From Breviolum minutum Mf 1.05b.01 (lineage: Eukaryota > Sar > Dinophyceae > Suessiales > Symbiodiniaceae), in assembly GCA_000507305.1 (NCBI GenBank), contig DF240460.1:1-64000 (forward strand): a DNA stretch of 64,000 nucleotides, written 5' to 3'. Within the stretch, counting starts at the first letter, position 1. Each line of letters begins with the position of its first letter. Shown piece after piece: positions 57,590 to 64,000 of this stretch. Both the position numbers and the translations under genes were made by a program. The notes under the pieces are model-generated. The model was not told where the DNA came from. It saw nothing but the letters and a program-made list of their open reading frames with translations, and searched no databases.

Positions 57590-57795
57590 ACCATGCCGAA
57601 AGGACCAATGGTTTACACGAGTGAAGTCGGATGAAGGAGGTAAATCCTCCTACAAGGAGGAATGCATCTATGAAGGCAGGGAAGGTAACTTGGGGGATGG
57701 TGACAAGGGAAACCTATTTGTGTGTCCTGGCGGCCTGTCTCCGTCATTATCTCAGAAGCTGATTTTCTTTGCTGTTTTCATGATTGATGGATAAG
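57590..57795 (+). CDS. Coding island, unknown protein
   Basis: Reads CRKDQWFTRVKSDEGGKSSY, KEECIYEGREGNLGDGDKGN, LFVCPGGLSPSLSQ and on to TAA at 57793. Glycine/aspartate-rich centre. A donor inside, AGGAG|GTAAAT at 57639, is possible. Confidence 0.55.
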
Positions 57796-57849
57796 ATATG
57801 ATAAAACATATATATATATATGAAATCATATTTTCAGTTGAACAGTTGA

Positions 57850-57970
57850 TATGATGAAATATCCCCCAACCACCAGTTCATTGGAGATCCTAAACCCACA
57901 AAAACATCCAAACTTCGGAGGTTGGAACTCTGCCTTTGCGGTTCAATTGAAGGACGGCTCCCAGGGGTGA
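57850..57970 (+). CDS. Coding island, unknown protein
   Basis: Reads MMKYPPTTSSLEILNPQKHP, NFGGWNSAFAVQLKDGSQ and meets CAGGG|GTGAAT. Good codon texture from about 57870. The ATG pair at 57851 could be a start but sits in AT-rich DNA. Confidence 0.5.
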
Positions 57971-58079
57971 ATTTGGATGGTTTTTTGCCTATGATTTAGA
58001 CCATTTTTTGGTAAGAAACGTGGGCACTCACCCACTCAGATGAAAGTCTCCAAGATGTTCTTTCAAAGTGGTTTCTCCA

Positions 58080-58150
58080 TGTGCCAATATGAACGACCAG
58101 GTATGAAGCAAAGTGTCCCAGTTGATTTCTACCAACGAACAAGTGAATGA
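58080..58150 (+). CDS. Short candidate exon
   Basis: Reads YERPGMKQSVPVDFYQRTSE before TGA. An alternative donor lies at ACCAG|GTATGA. The minus-strand frame is a shadow. Confidence 0.4.
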
Positions 58151-58194
58151 CCGCACTCCTTGTCAATCCGTCTGAAATCACCCATGAGCGGTTG

Positions 58195-58480
58195 TGTGCA
58201 ACCTCCAGCATTGGCGGATTTACAAAGTTTCATTTTCAAAAGCATTTGAGGAACCTATATTCCAGCATTTTCCCTTTGAACTATCTATTTCTCAATGTTT
58301 TTTCAAATCAGAATCTATCGTTCTTCGGCAGCATTTCCATGCATTTCCCCCGGGAGGTGTGGGGTATTTTTTCACGAAAATGTCGAGGACCCTCAATTAG
58401 CCAAGCTGGAGAAACTCAAGGCATTTTCAAGCACCTCGGACCGAGAATTTTCCGCTGGTGACCTTTTTTGGGGTGGTTAA
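58195..58480 (+). CDS. Two exons joined by a 29-nt intron
   Basis: About 58195-58358 reads LQHWRIYKVSFSKAFEEPIF, QHFPFELSISQCFFKSESIV, LRQHFHAFPPGG and is followed by GT...AG at 58359-58387 (29 nt). The next exon reads DPQLAKLEKLKAFSSTSDRE FSAGDLFWGG to TAA. Phase is 0 across the join. A single frame over 58147-58461 is also open without any intron (SNQNLSFFGSISMHFPREVW), so the spliced model needs confirmation. Confidence 0.55.
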
Positions 58481-58744
58481 GTGACCCTTTAAATGGTTGT
58501 TGGTGACCTCCAAATGGGGAATCAAAAGGTCACACATTGAATCACCTGGGAAGTTTCTTTGTTACAGGAAATTTGAGGATTGTAAGACTTTGGTATACAC
58601 CTGTTACCTGTTTCTAGCTTCAGCTTTTTATGATGTTTGGCTATGTTCCTTTGAATTTTAAGACCTCTTTATCCGAACTGTAACTTGACATCTGATAAGT
58701 TCACGATATTCTTTGCTTGTGAGAATTCAATTTGCACTCCCTAC

Positions 58745-58845
58745 AATTAACATAGCACCTGGCAGAAGTCTTTGCCAAACCAAACTCATCTTCCAACCCC
58801 CAGTGTTTCACATGCTTGTTAGTTTCAAGGAGGGTATATAAAATA
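58745..58845. repeat. Element of the AACATAGCACC...GGGAGGGTA family
   Basis: TAACATAGCACCTGGCAGAAGTC, CTCATCTTCCAACC and CTTGTTAGTTTCAAGGAGGGTA are shared with 16020-16100, where a closely similar copy lies before the 16076 island. Confidence 0.6.
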
Positions 58846-59856
58846 GAAATATAAATATGTATTGAATTACTGGTGGAACCTTTCCAATTGAATGATTCTG
58901 AACCTGTCACATCTAAGGACAATTCCATGTGGACTCTCGTCTTCTCCTCAGAAAGTTCATTGCTTCACCGAAGAACCACCATTGCTTCCATTGTCAAAAC
59001 ACCATTGGTCATTCATTCAATTTGAAACTGGTTTGTGTGTTGATCATGATGAATTTACTGTAATGACTCAACGACAATGACCCTTCATGCAAACAAAACA
59101 TGTTTTGTGACAGGGTCCATTTGTCCTAGTGTTTCTGCTTGTCCCAACGAGCACAGGTCGTGTCAGTATTTGGTGCATCAACGTCCTAAAGCTTAGCGAA
59201 ACGTGACACCGAAGACAAGTGGAACTATTGACTCCCCAAGAGCAGATTTCTTATGAGCATGGAATTCCCTCTCAAACTGGACTTCTTTCATGGTTTATGT
59301 CAATATTATGGTTGGTGAAATACTGGTATATTCAATCGCCCAGAATGGAAACACAACAAAAAATTCCCTGAGATGTAGAGAGTTGTCGGTTGTAGCCTTC
59401 AGAAAGTGGCGGCCAAACGTGACTTGCCTTCAAGAATCTCTGTGGAGATATCTCCTGTTACTGGTAACATGAATCAACCTTCAGGTTGCAGGTTGGTGCA
59501 TTATGTTGTTGACCCAGGTCATTCCCCATTGGCTCTAGGATTTCATTGGGGCTCCCCGGTTGACTTCAGGTCACTTTGACTGGCATGTTTATCGACTCGG
59601 CCCAGATCTGGTGCCACGGGAGCGTATGGATATAGGGTATTGGCCAAGGGGTTTCTTAGCATTAGAAATGATTCTTTGTACAGGTTGGTGAATTGTTGAA
59701 CCCACTGACTTTCATGTCTATTGTATAAGATATAAGAACAACAAGTTTTACAGATCTTTGTTAATCTTTCTTGTATATGTATCCACTTTGTATTATATTA
59801 ATCCAGGGTTCACTATAAAGGAAACACACAAAAATGACCAGGAGCCTGTTTTCTGT

Positions 59857-60275
59857 AGAAACGGCGGTTTTTGCTTGGCAGTGAGACCAACCTGGTTGGA
59901 ATGACTGGCTGCGAGGCGCAGCCATCACCTGGCACAGCAGAAGGCACAATTGAGGATTGGAAAGATGGAGGAAATCCATCACCAGATGCGGTTTTCGGAA
60001 AGTCTTCCATTTTTGCTCGGCTATTTGGCTAGGGTTTCATATCCAAATGAGGATGGAGTTATAGCTGCCATAGCCAAGAATCAAGAACAAGTGTCACACC
60101 AGCCGTCACCTCCAGAGATTGGGTTTTATATCAAAAAAAATGGTGTCACCTGTGATAGTCAAAACAGCCATTACCTCCAGAGATTAGGACGAGGAAACCT
60201 CCCAAAACGACTAAAGATTTCAGAGATCGAGGGCTGTGTCATCAATTTGTTGGAGAGCTAATGAAGAGATTTCAT
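59857..60275 (+). CDS. Exons split by an intron with a 16-bp target duplication
   Basis: After TTCTGTAG one frame reads FLLGSETNLVGMTGCEAQPS, PGTAEGTIEDWKDGGNPSPD, AVFGKSSIFARLFG (to TAG 60031). A following frame reads SYPNEDGVIAAIAKNQEQVS HQPSPPEIG to 60122. After the intron 60123-60187 it continues TRKPPKTTKDFRDRGLCHQF VGELMKRFHA to TGA near 60275. Phase fits at the intron. Without splicing the frame also stays open to 60261. No family was recognised. Confidence 0.6.
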
Positions 60276-61358
60276 GCATGAAATGTTACACCTCGAGATA
60301 TTTGGAAACCTTTTTGGTTGGCTGCTTTGCTTACTTCTTTGTAAGAGCATGCACCCCTGCCATGGGTATTGGACAAGACTTGGCATTACTTTCCACAAGA
60401 TCATACAAGATCACTCAAGCAGGCACAATGAATCATGGTCATTGATCAGTGATAGCTGTGATAAGTTCGACTTTTCATTGAGTGGTAGTGGTTTATTGAC
60501 GCTGTGAAGATGAAGGATTTGCTCAGGAAAATTTCTGTCTAGGTGAAATCCCAGGCGGGTTCATTCCTTCTCCCTCCGAGTGGTTGTTTGCCACTTCAAC
60601 TCAATGATTGGATTGGAACATGGAAACAGTTGCACTCAATGCATTAGACAATGAGTCTTATCTTTGAAGATTTGCAGCATTAACATCTGAGTGGGATGTT
60701 CAATTTGACTTGCATGATCAATCTCGTTTGTAGACGCATCATATATATTTACAGGCTTGACGATTTCATAACCCACCAACACTACTGTCGAGTCTTAACT
60801 CACCCGAAGGGTCTATAGTTAAATTCGTCAAATTTGCAGCCTGCTGCCCACATCCTTGGGTAGTTTCTTCACACGATATTTTTTTACTTAACTGAAGGCA
60901 CCCTTGAATTTCCCATATGTGACATGTTGGTTTAGCCTCCCTGAAACTAACGAGTTTACCCCTGAAAATGGATGGTTGGAACACTACTTTCCTTTTTGGG
61001 GCCCGGCCTTTTTTTTTTCAGGTGCTTTAAGTTTCAGGGAGGGTAAAGCTCTAGGTTTTTAATGAAATCGGCCTTTCAGCCAACTTTCGGAAAGTCAACT
61101 TTCGCCAGGCATGGATGTCTTTCTACACCGACCAGACGGGCTCTCACCACCGGAAAGTGGCCACAGCAACTCAACTCCACCAAATTCGATTGCCGTTGAT
61201 GTTTCGGGAAGCGCATTCGGGAAGCCTTTCAGAGAAAAGAAGCATGTTCTAACTGATTGATGGTGATTTTGTTGGAAAGTGTTGCCTTTGCTTAGAAGCT
61301 GAACAAAAATCCGTTTTCCAAACTTTCTCTTTGAAAAAAAAAGACATTTTTGACCCAG

Positions 61359-61473
61359 GATTGGAAAGACGCTCCGAGGGATTCCAACGACTTGGAAGAT
61401 GAAGCGGTGCAGGTGGCGTTCAGAGATGTGCAATCATTGTGGAAAAAATGTGGCAACATATTGGAAAACTTTC
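61359..61473 (+). CDS. Internal exon, acidic
   Basis: Bounded by TTGACCCAG| and ACTTTC|GTTCAA. Reads DWKDAPRDSNDLEDEAVQVA, FRDVQSLWKKCGNILENF. Helical and acidic, with one sensible frame. The minus-strand frame (61292-61552) is a shadow. Confidence 0.6.
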
Positions 61474-62224
61474 GTTCAAGGATTTGTTTTGAATATTTGA
61501 GGTATTCATACCGTAGGTATTCGAAAAAGTCTATTTGAAGCAGAATAATCATAGCGGAAGTGATTCAGGTTGGAAAAGGATGTTTCAGCAAGATGTCTGA
61601 TGTCTTTATTTCCAGAGAATTCTTGAGTAAGGAGGTGCTTCAACTTGCTGTTTGAAAGAATGGACAGAATGACACAAAAAGGACATGGTGGTAAGGAAAC
61701 ATCTCCCAAAGCATTCTTGTTCAGCGGGATGCAGTCGCAGTTATCAATGACGTTGCAAGGTATCAAGAAGTTTCGTCCTCTTAGGTTGAATGAATGCATG
61801 AATACCTGAATGAATCAGCGGATGAATGACATGATGAAGCCTAGTTGTGAATAATGCATGATGAGGTATGAATGGTGCATGATGAATCATAAATAATTAA
61901 TTCATCATCATGAATGATCATGAATGATCAAGATTTGTACGTACATCACATGACCAGAACATGACCACTTTATTGATGTATTGGCAACAGCAAATGTCAG
62001 GGCGAGTTATCCCACCAAAAAAGAAGATACATCCATCCCAATAAAAAGGACTCAACAACCAGATGATACGGCAGTAAGGTCAAGTGTAGTATCCCACTCA
62101 CCGACTCAGGATAGACCCTCTTAGATGATTCACCTTGCCATGCAACCCTTGGATGGTCTTGCATGATTTGCTGGTGCTTCCAATCAATTTCCAGGGAAAC
62201 TCCCAAACATATTTTTGTTAGTTC

Positions 62225-62310
62225 CACCAAACATACACCCTGGAAGATTTACGGCTGGAATCTACAAATCACCCATTTTAGAGATCTGAACGTTCAAAAT
62301 GTCAATCTTC
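62225..62310. repeat. ACACCCTGGAAGATT element
   Basis: CATACACCCTGGAAGATTTACGG and the AATCTTCAGGGTTTCC side form loose inverted arms, similar to the elements at 14530 and 48520. Confidence 0.4.
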
Positions 62311-62767
62311 AGGGTTTCCAACATGCTGTGTTTGTGTTGAAGCACTCATAGCTCTCAGAGACGGATCAGGTCATCACAGAATTGGATTCCAAGTTCTGCC
62401 ATGGTGCCTACAAGTTCCTTGGATCCAGGTGGCTTTCCATAGTAGTAGAAGCGAAGGTTGGAGGATTTGGTAGTAGTTGGTATATGTTCGTAGAAGGTTT
62501 CATGTTTAAACTTTTGATTTCTCATGTGTATGGCTTTTAGATCAGGAGCAAGGAACACAGAAGCTACCCGGGGTTTAATTTTTTTGGGGGCGGGAGGATG
62601 GGACATGGGGCATCACAATCATGATGGGAATATTAGAGCAAACCACTCTGATGCTGGCACTATTCTCTGGTTTATCAGATCACCAAGAATTCATTGATTG
62701 TGTTTTTGCGAAATGACCATTGTGAAACAACTTGAGAGAAGGGACAGCCAGATCGATCTGAAGTATG

Positions 62768-62880
62768 TGATACTGTTGATGGAAGAAATCCGGCTAACCA
62801 GTTGATATGGTAGATATCCCATTTTTCATATGTTTTTTTACATCCCAGGTGGTGCAATGCTTCTTCCGTCAACACTACCA
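62768..62880. repeat. GTTGATGGAAGAAATCC family element, copy 5
   Basis: ACTGTTGATGGAAGAAATCCGGC on the left, GGTGGTGCAATGCTTCTTCCGTCAACACTACC on the right, GATATCCC in the middle. Adjacent exons were not identified. Confidence 0.7.
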
Positions 62881-63067
62881 TACACTATTGGCGAGGAGGT
62901 GTTTAGACAGACCCTATCCACTCCGAAAACACTCCTAGGAGGGTACTTGGAGCTCATGCAGGAAAATCCGAGATGATTTCTTGTTTCATGCAAATATATA
63001 CGTATGTTTGAATGCATATTTCTAGTATAATACTACAAAAAAGCCCAATAATTACCAGTTTTTCTTA

Positions 63068-63262
63068 ATGGGTTTTCTTGAGTCGTTGGCCGAAAAAAAA
63101 TGGCCGAATCAAACCCATCATCCACCATCCTCCATCCTCCATCCACCGAGGCTTTTCGTTTGTTTCAACTCAGAGGACCCGCAGAACTTCTCTCCGGAGT
63201 ACGATCGCTCCATTACCATCAGGCACCAAAAACAGCTGCAGCTGCCGGAGAAAAACCTATAA
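63068..63262 (+). CDS. Candidate exon
   Basis: The open frame ends CFNSEDPQNFSPEYDRSITI RHQKQLQLPEKNL to TAA. The first half contains CATCCTCCATCC repeats. The second half has good texture and an acidic-to-basic pattern. Another frame (63078-63470) is open but becomes AT-rich. Confidence 0.45.
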   Translation: MGFLESLAEKKWPNQTHHPPSSILHPPRLFVCFNSEDPQNFSPEYDRSITIRHQKQLQLPEKNL

Positions 63263-63604
63263 AGCTGAGGGATTTTTGAAGATGCAGATATGTTCGTTTT
63301 TTTGGGGTGGTGGTTTTTGGTTCATACAAAAAATTGTCAAAAAACAACTCCTTCCAAAACTTATAAGATATATGACTATGTGTAGGTATGTCATTATTAA
63401 TATGCACTTTTTAACTGTTTTAACCCGTTTTTTATCAATCATAGGAATCTGTTTCCATTTGTCTGATTAACCTGCGGTGGACCAGCTGGGGGAAACCTCC
63501 CAGAAGATGGTGGAGCAAAAAATCCCTAACTTCCCTGACTGAGATCGACTGAAGAAACATGGAAATTCGAGGCATCAAACACGAAATGGAACGTACTATT
63601 TATA

Positions 63605-63740
63605 GATAGCTATAGGTATAATTGTAACCCAATAGGATCCATGGGACTGGAATATTTACCTACATGACATGGTTGATTTTTATGATAAATGTAGGTAAAT
63701 ATATTATACATGGATCCTAATTTACAATTATATAGATGCA
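63605..63740. repeat. Long imperfect palindrome
   Basis: TATAATTGTAACCCAATAGGATCCATG and ATATTTACCTACAT on the left are matched by ATGTAGGTAAATAT and CATGGATCCTAATTTACAATTATAT on the right. About 130 bp in all; AT-rich, no gene. Confidence 0.75.
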
Positions 63741-63884
63741 ATTACACAGGCATTTTTTTTGTCTAAATACTTCTGTAAGATGTAATTAGATCGAGATTGA
63801 TACAAATGAGTCATGTTGAGTGTGCCATTCATTTAGGACTATGGCTTTAAAATTCAAAAGGCTGGAAATATCCCAATGAAATCA

Positions 63885-64000
63885 ATGTACCCTCCCTGAA
63901 ACTGACATAACCCCGGAAAATCGATGGTTGGAAGATGTAATTTCCTATTGGGAAGGCCTATGTTCAGGGGCTTTTGCTGTAAGTTTCAGGGAGTGTAAAT
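63885..64000. repeat. TACCCTCCCTGAAACTGACA...GTTTCAGGGAGTGTA element
   Basis: TACCCTCCCTGAAACTGACATAACCCC on the left pairs with GTAAGTTTCAGGGAGTGTAAAT at the window end. The middle AAAATCGATGGTTGGAAGATG and TTTCCTATTGGGAAGG matches related elements at 60930-61050 and 44020-44080. The element may extend past the window. Confidence 0.7.

Noticed and set aside
1..64000. tRNA, rRNA, CRISPR arrays, bacterial promoters or operons
   Set aside because: No cloverleaf-like, rRNA-like or regularly spaced repeat-spacer structure was noticed, and the gene structure is eukaryotic. A covariance-model search was not possible here.

Overview
Organism. This looks like nuclear DNA of a eukaryote with heavily fragmented genes, most likely a dinoflagellate. 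The indications are: many short coding islands (about 40-230 nt) separated by introns; candidate exons read on the + strand over the whole 64 kb; no bacterial-style operons or ribosome binding sites; and many small inverted-repeat elements, including a palindromic GGGTGTTTCC...GGAAACACC family that I associate, from memory, with dinoflagellate genomes. Possible non-GT donors (GA, GC) would also fit. The taxon is an inference; no rRNA, tRNA or spliced-leader gene was seen.

Method and limits. Almost no exon is an open frame of normal gene length. I found exons by reading all three + frames for islands with good codon texture and an AG before and GT after, then asking whether codon phase carries across the intron. 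Where several exons join in phase the model is fairly good (2508-4303, 5944-6687, 7602-8195, 8975-9528, 17971-18305, 25776-26075, 36865-37155, 53406-53740, 56900-57328, 58195-58480, 59857-60275). In many islands two frames are open and the choice is uncertain. I recognised no protein family with confidence, so no gene symbols are given.

Layout. 1-600: tandem and inverted repeats. 0.9-4.6 kb: first exon-dense gene segment. 4.6-5.9 kb: AT-rich DNA with a 180-bp direct repeat. 5.9-12 kb: more exon clusters, with a (AAC/GAC)n microsatellite inside an intron. 12.0-13.4 kb: an AT-rich, frameshifted protein-like insert, then short duplications and inverted repeats. 13.4-19.6 kb: exons with likely 3' ends at 15965, 16676, 17680 and 19631. 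20.0-34.9 kb: exons with likely ends at 20196, 29499, 30280 and 34889. 35.6-43.7 kb: exons with likely ends at 41847 and 43706, and a proline-rich minisatellite near 42.3 kb. 43.8-51.9 kb: exons. 52.1-52.5 kb: a long (AAC/AAG)n array. 53-64 kb: exons, minisatellites and more inverted-repeat elements. How many genes this represents is not settled.

Main biological point. Several families of 95-135-bp terminal-inverted-repeat elements sit exactly as introns. The element or its target-site duplication supplies the GT and AG, and the flanking exons join in phase. This is the signature of introners, DNA-transposon-like elements that create introns. In addition, four independently inferred introns are exactly 29 nt long.
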